From positions 872,109 to 936,108 of the forward strand of contig LSRX01000010.1 in the NCBI GenBank assembly GCA_001939145.1: a stretch of DNA of 64,000 nt. Direction: 5' to 3'. Positions 22,676 to 33,100 of this stretch are shown here, piece by piece. The notes under the pieces are model-generated. The model was given only the letters and a program-made list of their open reading frames with translations. It was not told where the DNA came from and did not search any database. Source of the DNA: Symbiodinium microadriaticum (Eukaryota > Sar > Dinophyceae > Suessiales > Symbiodiniaceae). The position numbers were made by a program, and so were the translations under genes. Position 1 is the stretch's first letter; the number at the start of each line of letters is the position of its first letter.

Positions 22676-22813
22676 CTTAGAAATTTGGAGATTCCACTGT
22701 TCCAGCTTTCTGTCATCAAAGCGTTGCAGCTGCAAAGTCCGTCCAGGCATTTTCGGACCCCGCGGAGCTTTGACTTTCCAGGTCGCACTGCAGGGAAGCT
22801 ACCATCATCCAAG
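22676..22813 (-). CDS. Exon, unknown
   Basis: Acceptor TTGCTGCCCCAG, donor CTAAG/GTCAGG. Reads LDDGSFPAVRPGKSKLRGVR then KCLDGLCSCNALMTESWNSG. Cysteine and basic residues mixed; not recognised. Confidence 0.65.
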
Positions 22814-22948
22814 CTGGGGCAGCAAATGCCGGGGTCATGGGTTGAGGGTTTTTGGGTTTCGGGCCTTGTTTAGGGTATCATGGGCTTATGAGAAGCCCAG
22901 CAACAACTGCTACCCAGCAGGGAACGTTCGCTTCCAGAGCTCACTCAC

Positions 22949-23091
22949 AAGTCCGGCGCCGTCTCCTCTGCAAGCCGGTGCCCCTAGCAAGGCTTCCGGA
23001 TCGGCTGGGGCTTTGTCACGATCCAGGGCTTGCGCCGCAATCCTTCCGGATTCTCCGTGAAGCCTCACCTGCGCCCCGGACCTTGACGGGA
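22949..23091 (-). CDS. Exon, unknown
   Basis: CTTAG acceptor and a consensus GTGAGT donor enclose 47 codons, with RLHGESGRIAAQALDRDKAP and ADPEALLGAPACRGDGAGL. The plus strand is also open in part of this stretch. Confidence 0.55.
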
Positions 23092-23599
23092 CTAAGGTCA
23101 GTATACCTCGGCCGGAAGCCTAAAGCCCACGACCCTGAAACCTGCACACTGCCGCTTATCACCACTCACCTACCTGCAAGTCATTAACCCAACCCGGTCC
23201 TGCGTACAGTTACAGCAGATACTTTCCCTTCCTAATATAGAAACCTGCTGTGCTGATGCACCGGCAGACGAAAGTGAAGCGGCTTATGGCAGCACCAACC
23301 CGGCTTAAGGTTTTGGGGTTTAAGATAGTTAAGATAATTGGGTTGGGGTTCCATGGTCTGACAACTTATTCTGTCAGGGTACTTCAATTGAGTTGGGATT
23401 CCATGGCCTGAATGTTTAAGTTTATTCTGTCAAGGCACCTCAATTCTACTGCACCCGATTTTGCGCCTCTTGACCTCCTTCGAGAAAACACCAAGCAGAG
23501 ACTCTGGCCATGGTCGGGATCAAACTGGAACATGACATAACATGACCCTAAACCCTGAAACCCACAACCCCGTAACCCTTTCTTTTTCGCAATAAACCC

Positions 23600-23710
23600 T
23601 CTCTCTCCCTCACAGGCATTCGGGGGCCCCCTAAAGCCCTTTAAACCCTAAACCCAAACCTTGAAGCCTTAAACCCCCAAAACCCCAGACTCCAAACCCC
23701 CAAACCCTAG
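23600..23710. repeat. CCCTAAA-like tract
   Basis: AAACCCCTAAAGCCC and related words in a run, no gene. Confidence 0.75.
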
Positions 23711-23715
23711 GCAAC

Positions 23716-24270
23716 ATGCCCGAGCAGTGCCCCGAGAAGTTCAGGCCCGAGCAAGATGCTGTCCATCAGGTGGGGTGGGCGTGTAGTACTGTAGAATCAC
23801 CACCACACCAGATCAAAAACAAAAACTGTGATTTTAGGGTTTAGGGCGCACGTTTCAAACTCTTTAACTCTGACAGATGCCACTTTAAAGGATCCATCAC
23901 ACACCCCTCAGGGCCTGAAACTCGAAGCCCCCAGGCTGGGGCCTCGCAGGTGAGACCCTGGACCGTTCTGCTGGCTCAGCCGCGCACGCCCGCGGGGGCC
24001 ACAGGCTCCCCCTTCGAAACTTCTCGTGGCCCGGGTGGGTCCAAGCTCTTGCCGTTTCCGACCCCAGGTTTCTGGGCTGATTACGGGAGCTCCCCTTCAC
24101 AGAACAACAATGGCCAAAGTACTGCGACTCAGTGGTCTCCGCCCGCTCTAGCCATTCACAGCACCGCTCAGAGTTCGTTATGGAGCTCTGAAGACCAAAA
24201 TTCCTGCGAACAAGGCTCCCAGTGGTGCCGGCAAGCAGGATTCATAGTTTATGCAGCAGTGAAATTGTGA
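23716..24270 (+). CDS. Possible plus-strand gene, Ser/Pro/Gln-rich
   Basis: ATG at 23716 begins MPEQCPEKFRPEQDAVHQ and stops at a CAG/GTGGGG donor. A 38-nt exon at about 23909-23946 has strong signals (CACACCCCTCAG and CGCAG/GTGAGA). A third exon starts after GGCTCAG at about 23971 and runs as a Ser/Thr/Pro/Gln-rich peptide to a stop near 24268. The second and third exons agree in phase; the first does not match cleanly. It is the only plus-strand gene candidate with good splice signals. Confidence 0.4.
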
Positions 24271-24297
24271 GGACGTGACGAACTTGGGCGACACCCT

Positions 24298-24915
24298 CAA
24301 CATGTGTCCTTCAGCTTGGTGATGTCTTGCATCTTCCTGGCATGCAAGGAGCTACAAAGCCTACGCGCTCTTTGCCGACTGTCATGCTCATGTAGCACCT
24401 TACAAGATCCCGCCCCTGCCTCAACAATGAACCCCAACCAGCGGACCAGGGGACCAGGATTGAGCACCAAGTGCCGACGAAGTTGCTTGGGGTCCGTGTA
24501 GATGCAGGTTCACACTGTCATATTTGTGGCATCCCGAGGCTGTAAACTGAGATCCTAGCCATGACCTTGCTATGATCGGAAGCTTTATAGCCTTGATGCG
24601 GGATGTAGGCCTCATCGCAACTAATCTCGCGCAATGCCGAAATTCATTGTGCTGCCGAGCACTGTCGGTTCTTGCATACCGGCCTTCTCGAGGTCTTGCC
24701 ATGTACCCTCCGGAAATCTTGCCAAATTGCCAGCGATCATGACTGCTAATTCTCCAAAACGCGTGTGTCCGGGCGTCACTCTCGGGAGTTACACCAGCCG
24801 TGACATCGGTGGAAGTCACTGCGGTTCTTTTTCCACTATGCGGTAGGAGAGACTTGAAGAAAGCTTAGCTGTCGATGGATTGCGTTTTGTACCTTGGCAG
24901 GCTGTCGGCGTCCAT
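24298..24915 (-). CDS. Gene start and exon 2, unknown protein
   Basis: ATG at 24915 opens a 23-nt exon (MDADSLP) with donor AAG/GTACAA. After a 112-nt intron, exon 2 (24621-24780) joins exactly in frame: RVTPGHTRFGELAVMIAGNL then ARFPEGTWQDLEKAGMQEP and TVLGSTMNFGIA. It either ends at TAG 24621 or splices onward. A further minus frame at 24298-24502 (LNPGPLVRWLGFIVEAGAGS, then a basic tail to TGA) may be the last exon. Not recognised. Confidence 0.7.
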
Positions 24916-25398
24916 GTCCAACCGAGTAATTACTGTAGAGCTGGACTACTGTACCCAGTCAGTGTCGACTCCACGGCCAAACCCGTAATTCGGTCCCGAA
25001 ACCCTGCAAGCAAAGCTTTGGGGAGCGCCTGGCAAGCGAGTCACCCGCTACGGCGGGACATCGTGCTGCGCAGGTCTCCTGGAGACTTTGAGATGTAGAG
25101 CCTGCCTCGCTTAACAAACGGTACTGCTATAGGTGTCAATATAGTTTGCCGATCAACTTGTACATGTAACGAGCGCTAGGACAGTCAGGCAGTTATTGCA
25201 CACCTCTGATGATAGTCTTGCCCCACTGGGTCTTCAGCAGGGATTTTTTCGGTCGCCCTCGAAGCAGCCGAGCCTACTTGCGAAACTCCTGACACGCATT
25301 CGGAAAATCGGCAGCACAAGTGCAACACAACCCTTTGTGCAACAGGCTTCGTTGTCCAGCAGCCCGGTCAACCCTAAACCCTAAACCACCACAACAAC

Positions 25399-25599
25399 CC
25401 GCGGCCCGATTAACTGCCGGATGAGTTCCAATGCAAGCGAGAGCTCGTAGATTCGTAGATCTTGAAGCAGAAAGGCCCTCAACATCCGCAAGAAGACTGC
25501 AGATATCAACTACAGGACTCTACAGGACTACAGGCTCTGCCCAGAATTGCCCAGACCTGCATGGAACACCCCGTGTTCAAAACTTCGTCGCAGCCTCTC
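25399..25599 (-). CDS. Two phase-matched exons, unknown
   Basis: A 43-nt exon 25557-25599 (acceptor TTCCACTTGCAG, donor CATGCAG/GTCTGG) encodes ERLRRSFEHGVFHA. A 96-nt intron separates it from exon 25399-25460 (acceptor TTCTGCTTCAAG, donor CGG/GTTGTT), giving DLRIYELSLALELIRQLIGP. The junction codon GAT keeps the frame. Helical, leucine-rich. Confidence 0.7.
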
Positions 25600-25762
25600 C
25601 TGCAAGTGGAAGACCCTTCGGAAGCCTTTGAAGCCATCCACCCTCACCCCCTCACCCCTCACCCCTAAACCCCAAACTCTAAACCTCAAACCTAAACCCA
25701 CGGAAATGCTGGGACCTGGGCTTCTGTCCAGAACCATCTGAAGCCCAAGCCCCCTTCCCCCC

Positions 25763-25765
25763 CCN
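25763..25765. other. Ambiguous base in poly-C
   Basis: A single N within a C-rich run; assembly uncertainty. Confidence 0.8.
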
Positions 25766-25971
25766 CAAGTACATCATTAGGGTTTGGGGTTTGAGGTTTG
25801 GGTTTCCCCCCCCAAACCTTTTGATGCCGAAATCTCTATAACCCCCGAATCCCGACTCCCCAAAAATTCTGTTCTACTTCCGAAAACAAATCCTTCTACA
25901 AACAATCCCTCAATTTCCTATATTTAAATGCAGGTCCAGGAGTATCTCCCGGCGGGGCCACGCGCCATCGT

Positions 25972-26296
25972 TCAACAGCCGAGGTCCTTTTGCTTTGCTC
26001 TTCGGGCTGTTGGGGCTTCTTTGATAGTATGGGGTCGACCAAGGTTAGAGTTGAGGGTTTCGGGCTTCGAGCGTTTCGGGCTGGTGATTTGGGTCTTCGG
26101 GGTTAGGCTCCTAAGTAGAGGAGTTGGACTTGTCTTTGTTGCATTAGGTTCGGAAATGGGATAGCTGCAAGGCCGTCAACTTCCCCGATGAGACGGGAAA
26201 CCGATTACAAGACTTACAAGATACAGTGGCTCTCAAGGAACTTTCTCAGGTCGTGGGTCGGCGCAGGGAGACTGATCGCAGACTCGACCGGCAATT
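25972..26296 (-). CDS. Two terminal exons, unknown protein
   Basis: Exon 26218-26296 follows ATGTGGCAG and ends at a GTAAGT donor: LPVESAISLPAPTHDLRKFL then ESHCI. Exon 25972-26110, after a strong pyrimidine tract (CTCCTCTACTTAG), joins in frame and runs 46 codons to TGA with a basic, Ser/Thr/Lys-rich tail (LTPKTQITSPKRSKPETLNS). A MITE sits 15 nt upstream of the first exon. Confidence 0.72.
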
Positions 26297-26311
26297 CTGC
26301 CACATGTCCTA

Positions 26312-26403
26312 ACCCATAGGCTCCTTAGTAGTTCCTTGTTGTGGTTTATATTTAGGATCCAAAAAACTAATCCCAAAAAGGAACTACTGAGGAGCCTATG
26401 GGG
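26312..26403. mobile_element. MITE, family B copy
   Basis: Ends ACCCATAGGCTCCTTAGTAG and CTACTGAGGAGCCTATGGGG, about 92 bp, well preserved. Lies in the intron just upstream of exon 26218-26296. Confidence 0.85.
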
Positions 26404-26826
26404 AGACAGGTGCATCAAGGAATTCCTTTCTGTCGAACCCAAACCCTAAAGTAGGCCCTTCTGCAGCAGGCTTCTCACGCAAACCCTAAACGTTACAAGC
26501 CCTAAGACCTAAACCGTCTGTGGGAACCTCAGAATAAAAGCGCGCACCGAATCCTGACCCCCGAAGCCTCCAGTTTGATACCCTGAGTTCTCTAATAGAG
26601 GTCCCACCACAGGTAAAAGAGGGTTTTGGGGTACCGGGAATGGTATGATTTATCAGAAGATCATTTAGAGTATACTATATTCCTAGTAGTGCTACCTCTT
26701 GACATCCGAGTCTCTGAGGGCTGCATCGGCGTACCTGGGCGTTCTTCGATGTCGGTTAAGGTCGCAGGGTTTAAGTTTCGGGTTTAAGGATGCAGAGTTA
26801 GGGGTTCGGGTCTAAGGATGTACCTA

Positions 26827-26912
26827 CTTCCCCAAAAAACCAGGGAAACAAAATATTAAACTTTCAGAATAAGCCCCAAAAGTTTAAAGTTTAGGTCTTG
26901 GAGAACTAAGTG
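26827..26912. mobile_element. MITE-like element, family E
   Basis: CCAGGGAAACAAAATATTAAACTTTCAG followed by AAAGTTTAAAGTTTAGG...GGAGAACTAAG. A longer copy is at 50345-50540. Confidence 0.5.
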
Positions 26913-26959
26913 TAGGGCAACCCCAACTATACGACCTTTCTGGCAAACAAAATCTCTGC

Positions 26960-27037
26960 TCAACGGCGGCCCTGGTACATGTAGTAGATGGCTTTGCTGA
27001 GGAGCAGTGGCAGATCACACGCCTCGAGATGGTGGTG
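26960..27037 (-). CDS. Terminal exon, unknown
   Basis: Acceptor GTTCTGTCAAAG, then HHHLEACDLPLLLSKAIYYM, YQGRR and TGA. 25 residues in phase 0. A compact helical C-terminus; not recognised. Confidence 0.65.
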   Translation of the reverse strand, partial: HHHLEACDLPLLLSKAIYYMYQGRR

Positions 27038-27269
27038 CTTTGACAGAACGGGTACCAATTTAGCTAGGAGCCCCCATACTCAGGGTCCAACCACTCAGGG
27101 TCAACATCGGGGTTCGTCATTTTCTGAAACTTAATCACATGAACACCTGCAAATTCCTCTGCCACTGCCAGTATTCATATCATGTACTGAGATGTAATAC
27201 TACACAGTATATACTACTGACAAAATGGGATCAGGTGTGATAAAGATATCCATACCAGGTACAGGAAGA

Positions 27270-27710
27270 ATCACGAAAACACCCAGTTTGAGACAATCAA
27301 AAGACCAGGTATGATAAGAATGAGGCGAGGGAAGGCAAACCAAGGCAAGGTCAGACAAGACAGGATGGACAGAGGTATTGGAAAGTCCTTACTTGCAAAC
27401 TTAAAGGTAAGAGTAACGGAACGGTTACAGTAGGAGAGTGAAAGGGAGGATAAGGCCAAGGCAGGCAAGGTAAGGCAAGACAAAAAAGTGCATGTAAAGG
27501 TCAGAGCAAAAACAAAGGTGAGAGTAAGAGCGGGGGGAGCGGAAGCGAAAGTAATGCCCATGGCAAGGTACAAACCGGCAGGGTAACGAACGGTAAGGTA
27601 GAGTAGGGAAGGGGGAAGGAAAGGTCGGGGAAGCTCAGGTAAGGCACGGTAACGTGAGGTACATGAGGTAAGTTATGTAAAGCAGGGCAAGATATTGTAA
27701 ACTGTATACA
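27270..27710. other. GGTAAGG/GAGCAAA-rich low-complexity DNA
   Basis: Purine-rich, repeated GGTAAGG and AAGG motifs. Minus-strand Leu/Ser/Pro frames here follow from the composition. Confidence 0.7.
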
Positions 27711-27734
27711 GACATTCACCAAAACAGCCAAAAC

Positions 27735-27805
27735 CTTCCATTCTCGAAGTGGTGGCAATGCTGCGGTCATGCCAAGCGACATGCAAAGGGCCGCTGTCCT
27801 CAGTT
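27735..27805 (-). CDS. Exon, unknown
   Basis: Acceptor AACTTTACAG, donor GGAAG/GTTTTG. Encodes TEDSGPLHVAWHDRSIATTS then RME. Length fits an internal exon with split codons at both ends. Confidence 0.65.
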
Positions 27806-27929
27806 CTGTAAAGTTGCTGGGCAGCTTAGCAATAGTCTATCGCAATTACAACAGACTTCAAAGAAGCGGGAACGCCAAAGCAGGCATGCATCCAGATATA
27901 TTTGCAGTCGGCATTTACGGAACCAGCAG

Positions 27930-28035
27930 CAGCAGTAAGAGCAACAACAACAACAACAACAACAACAACCACAACCACAACCACCACCACCATCACAATC
28001 ACAACCACAACCACCAGCACAACGACGACTGCTAC
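27930..28035. repeat. CAA/CAC triplet repeat
   Basis: (AAC)n then (CAC)n tracts; reads as poly-Thr or poly-Val depending on frame. Confidence 0.9.
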
Positions 28036-28209
28036 TTTGTACCCTTGCTGCTGCTACTGGTGCTGGTACGAATCCCGCTCGTACTAAGGCTGGTAACAAA
28101 TGCTGATGATGTGATGCAACAAGAAAATCATTCCTATTAGCAACTGCTTGCCATTGCTTTTTTTGCGATTGCGACCACAACCACTGAGTCCGACGCCAAC
28201 AAAAGACAA

Positions 28210-28285
28210 TCTCACGCACCAACTTTCACCATGGATCCATGAAGAGTCGCAACTTCGGAGGATCCAGGGACTCGCTCGCCACGGC
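28210..28285 (-). CDS. Exon, frame uncertain
   Basis: A very strong acceptor (CGTTCTCCTTTCAG) at 28286 begins an exon. Two frames look plausible: RGERVPGSSEVATLHGSMVK or AVASESLDPPKLRLFMDPW. Phase partners were not found. Confidence 0.5.
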
Positions 28286-28789
28286 CTGAAAGGAGAACGG
28301 GGCTTGAGGGCTCGGCTCAGTTCCAGCGTTTGGGCTACGGCTCTGCATTTCGGGATATCTGCAGTTGCCACGTGGCCCCAAAGGGCCTTCGGTACCTAAC
28401 TACACAGTAGAGTGTTTGGTTAGTAGTGTAGGAATAGCTATCGACATGGTTTAGGTAGGTATCCCCCCATGGAGGTACTTAGGACGTACCGTGTCTCAGG
28501 GAGCCTACGCACCAACCAGCAACAGCCCTGGAGCCTGCGAGCCTTGTGCCCAGTCGTCATGCGAACTATGTATATAACAGGGTTTAGGGTTTAGGCTATG
28601 ACGGAACTGCCGTCGCCGTGAATCCCGGGCGAGAGAAGCCTGCTGCAAAAGGGTATGACGGAAGAAGTTTGCTTGTAATAAAAGTTGTGCGAAGACTTGC
28701 AAGGAAGGTTCACGATCACGACAAGTCGCAGTTCTGTAGTTGTAGCAGCGAGAAAGTAGCGAGAATCATGGCAGTCATGACACTGCAAT

Positions 28790-28850
28790 ATATGTATATG
28801 TATGTATGTATGTGTATACGTATATAGTATATTATATATATATATGTTTT
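28790..28850. repeat. TATG/TA microsatellite
   Basis: (TATG)n and (TA)n tract. Confidence 0.9.
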
Positions 28851-29132
28851 ACAAGATTCCACAGACACTCCTCCATCCCTCAACTTGAGGCAAATGAAGC
28901 GACTAGGTTAGTGGATGGACAACGGGGTGATATGTTTGATAGGGACTTGGCATACTCCGTTTTTGCTGGAGGCTTTCTACGGTTTTTGTTTCAGGAAGCC
29001 AAGCGCAAAGCCCAAGGTTGAATCGAAAGTGCGCTGCTACGCGTAGGGTTGGTTTCAGTATGCAAATATTTGTGCTTGGTGGCGTTGCCTGGGCCAAGTA
29101 TTCTTCTGAATGCAGCTGCAGGCCAAAATTAC

Positions 29133-29212
29133 CAGAATGGGGTCTGCCTCGTTGTACGCTTCGAGATGGCGCTGCTGGCGGAAGAGCCTGTCAAGTGCGG
29201 GCACTTCTGCAA
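29133..29212 (-). CDS. Exon, unknown
   Basis: Acceptor CCACTCTTCGAACATCGTCAG, donor CTG/GTAATT, 26 codons: VAEVPALDRLFRQQRHLEAY then NEADPIL. Amphipathic helix composition. Confidence 0.7.
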
Positions 29213-29384
29213 CTGACGATGTTCGAAGAGTGGGATAAAGGCTGGGCAGAAGGCTTCGGGTAGTGGGGGTGTAAAATTCTGTGCACTGCCTTGGCCGCTT
29301 GAATGCTACCTTTGCTGGGAGCTCGGGACCTCGCTGGGGACCCTTTCCAGTCCGGGACGGCCTACGTCAGATTCCGTGGTATGG

Positions 29385-29577
29385 TCACATGGCCTTCGTA
29401 GCAATATGTCCGAACTTCAGGGCACAAATCTGGAGTACACTAGAAGGTTGACAGTATGAAAGGCGACCAGTTACGCCAAGAAACAGCTGGATCAAAGCCA
29501 CCCGCGCATACAGGAAGTCTGCCTCCAAGCTTATGGTTCGCTTCAGCCACTTCTCCCCTTTCTTCTCGTCGCTGAAC
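29385..29577 (-). CDS. Exon, basic then apolar segment
   Basis: Acceptor GCAAAGCACAG. Starts FSDEKKGEKWLKRTISLEAD followed by FLYARVALIQLFLGV, then 27 more residues to TGA at 29385. An internal GTAACT after LFLG could be the true donor (exon 29475-29577). Possibly membrane-associated. Not recognised. Confidence 0.7.
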
Positions 29578-29814
29578 CTGTGCTTTGCATGAAGGTGGCC
29601 TACTCATGCCATTCGTGTGTTTCACCCGACACAGACGCCCAAGTCCTTAAATCCTTGCAGCTCACCAACACCCCAACTCCCGCGTGCGTGCTCCAGGCAC
29701 AGTTTCAATTGCAAAACAAAACCCGTCTCAGGGAGTAGGCATCGAAGTTGAGGTGTGCTTGAATTTAGTATTTATAAGCCTGTCAGTGGAAGAGAGGAGC
29801 TCTGTATATGATAC

Positions 29815-29844
29815 CATGGCGAAGGTCAGGTCCGAAGTGTCAGC
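29815..29844 (-). CDS. Mini-exon of 30 nt
   Basis: Acceptor ACACTGCTGAAG, donor ATG/GTATCA, ten codons ADTSDLTFAM in phase 0 with GC-rich third positions. Confidence 0.5.
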
Positions 29845-30132
29845 CTTCAGCAGTGTAGGTGTCAGGTTTCAAGCCTCTCCCCCAATCGGTTTTCAGGACC
29901 GCAGGTCCGGGGCCAGCATAGCTTCAAAACTGATACTGCGACAAGGCATACCGCCGGCCACTGCCGAGATGCTCCATCTACCCTCTGTTAGACCCCAAAT
30001 ACCCATTATTCGGGACCATATACCACTATTTGAGGGTATAAGGAGGGTCCGGCTACCGACTGGATGTCTAAGAGCATCCTGAATGACTAGAAGCTGCAGC
30101 ATGCCTTAGCTGCCCACTTCAAAAATCGACTT

Positions 30133-33100
30133 CTAACCACAAGCCCGGCGAAAACGTATCAGCTCAGCGCTGTGCATGTCGAGGTAGGTGCGGGCGCAAA
30201 AGTAGGCTGCGGCAGACCGCTGCTGCCGCCCCTCCTTGAGAGAAAATCGATTGCGGCTTAAGAGCTCAGTCGGTACCGTGATGATTTGGGTTTGGGTGCG
30301 GGGTGGCTGGAATTAAGCGCATGAGTTTGCTACTTTGCTGGAGATCAGATTCAAGACCTTTGGCTTCACCTACCACCCACACCCACCTACCTACCTACCT
30401 ACCTACCTACCTCCCTCCCTACCCACCTACCCACCTACCTACCTACCTACCTACCTACCTACCTACCCACCCTACAGCCTACCCTGCTAAGCAACCTGAA
30501 TGCATACATGCATACGCACATACACGTAAAGACTTACCTTCATGCACACCTGCCTACCCACCCACCCACCCACTTCGCACCTCGCGGCCTGCCTCAGGCA
30601 GGCAAGCAGGCAGACAGACATGAGAGACAGACAGGACAGACATACATACAGGCAGACAGGCCGACAGAAGAACAACCTTGGTGCGGTGCATAGTTTGCAA
30701 CCTTAAACACCCACCAACCCCGAATTCCGGCTCCTGGCTCCCCTCCCTCCCGCTGTCGCGGGCGCGCCGTGCGAGGGTCTTCTGGGCCTCGGCGGCCAGC
30801 TGCCGGACCTCCCTGGAAGAGCCTCGCTGCGGGATTTACGGGTTTGGGGTTTAGGGTTTAGACAGCGGTTCAGGCTTGGGATTTATGGCAGCAGCCTTGT
30901 TTCGGTATAGATTTAGGATTTGGATCAGCTTTGGGGTGTTGGCCTTGGGTCTATTTGCTTGAGTGCGGACACAGCAGGCCAAGCAAATAAGTGCAACGAA
31001 GCTCTGTCATGAACTTCTTCGATGTGCCGACAGGCCAAGTGCAGAGTGCTTTTCCTTCTTGTACAGCGGTGGTCAGAGCTGACCAGGACAGTCATTAGCA
31101 CTTCATCTTCTGAAGGGAGGCAGAGATAGAAGATCCAGCCGTTCAGGCCACGTTGGCCCTTTTTTTGACCTGAATTACGACTATTGCCACTACTCCAGTG
31201 ATCTCCTCTGCACTTCAACATAACTAATATAGCCATGGTCTCACATACTTCGGCATCCTACATCTTTTCGAGGGCCAACTCGCCAAGGGGCCTCTACCAA
31301 GCCCTGCTCCTCTCGGCTTTGGAGTTGCCGGCACGATGCACTCTACGAGGGTTTAGGGCTTAGAGGACTCTACCACATGCCTAGCCGGACAGTGCCTGGT
31401 ACAGTTTACGGCCCAAGGCTTTCCGTGCACTTGCAGTGAGCCTGAATTTCTCCCGTGGGGCTGCGCAACCAGGAACCAGCCCGAAACTGAACCCTAAGCT
31501 CGGGCTGCTTCAGGGTCTCAATAGTAGTAGCATTCTTAACAGAAAAGGAGACTCGACTGCAGCATCTGGACCCGAAGTCTTAGACACTTGCACCTCGGGC
31601 CCCACGGGAGTCTCTGCGCCGGTCTGAGGCTGGAGCTGGTAGAAGTTCCAAAGCAAACGCTGCAGCTGGGCTTCTTTCTTCAATGTCACTATCACGAAAC
31701 CCGAGCCTTAGATAACACCAGACTTCCCCAAATAAAGCTACAGCCTGACTTTCCCTGGCCACCGGTCTTGGGACTTTGTCAGCCAGACCGAAATCGCATC
31801 TTTCCGATACATGTGCGTCTGGTCTTTGTCCAGGGTTTTTGGAGCAAGTACCTCTAACCCGGAGCGATTCCAAGAACCTGGGCCTGGACTCTAGGCACTC
31901 CAGACTGTGTGAAGGGCCTTTCCAAGTTTCTCCTCACCCAACTTTGCCAAGTGATGAATCCAATCCAGAATATGCCTCTCCTGGATGGTAATATTCATTG
32001 CATTCACGAAGTCCGAGAAGGTCTCTCCGGTCAGCGTTCGCACCAGGAAGATGGTGACGGCCTGCACAATGGCCGCCTCCGCCAGTGACTTAATGGTCAA
32101 CATCACAATCTGAACCTCAGAGTCGTGCAGGCTTTCCTTTCTGTCCTTCTTGTCTTGAAGGTCGTGTTTCAAAGTCGGGTCGTTTTGAATGTTGATGTCT
32201 CCATCCTGACAGGTCTCCTCACCCACCAGAACATCGAAGCATCCTCGGTTTAGCCCGGCATCATCTTCACCTGGGCTCTTGTTGAAGAATGTAGTACACA
32301 TGTTTTGATGATAGGGGTGGTCAACACAAGCGCGGCGGCTTCCACCTTGGTTTCATAACCCACGCAATCCAACCTACCCAAGCCCCATAAGGCAGCGACT
32401 TGACCAACGCCCTCAAACCGGTCAAAAAGTCGTTTGCCCTGCGGCCCCAACCATTTTTCAGCACGGACTGAGGTGCCGGCCAGCGCCCATGCTAACCCTT
32501 ACCCCGTCTTAAGGCAAGAGCGCACAGGGAAAGCTGTGGATTACAACGGACGGAAGCTTGGGACCCTAAGCCGTTTTCTCACCAACTTGCAGCCTTAAAC
32601 CCAATCGAGAAGCCACATATAAGAGCATGAGACCCCACAGAACACGCGAACTCCGCACGTGCTCAAGATGGCCGTGGCGGAAGACACCATGCTCCCGGCA
32701 ACTCCGGTCAGTCGAAACCATAGATGTATCCAAAACACGTCATCTAGGAACATGAACGCCCGTAGAAGGGACAAGAAGCAACTTCCATACCCAGAAAACA
32801 CGGTTCGCTTACTCTGGAAACCTTCCATCAAGTTCCTGAACAAGAGCCCAGTCACTGTCGCTTTCCATCTGCTCCCTTAGTCGGAGGAGCAGCGCCTCCA
32901 CGATCTTCACGCCTCGGACCCCCAAAGTGTGGTCTTCTCGGACGTTGAATTTGAAATCTTTGCTCAAGCGGTTCTCGTCCAAGCGGATAAGCAATGTACG
33001 ATCATCCAGCTCCAACTGAAGCTCCCGATGCGGCATGATGAAGTAATACCACTCCTCAATATAACTCGGCGCCTCCTCGCCGTCCGAAGTCTCACTGCCC

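Noticed and set aside
27800-28222. Poly-Thr/poly-Val/poly-Cys frames around a CAA/CAC tract
   Set aside because: Triplet repeat is open in all frames; no splice or codon evidence.
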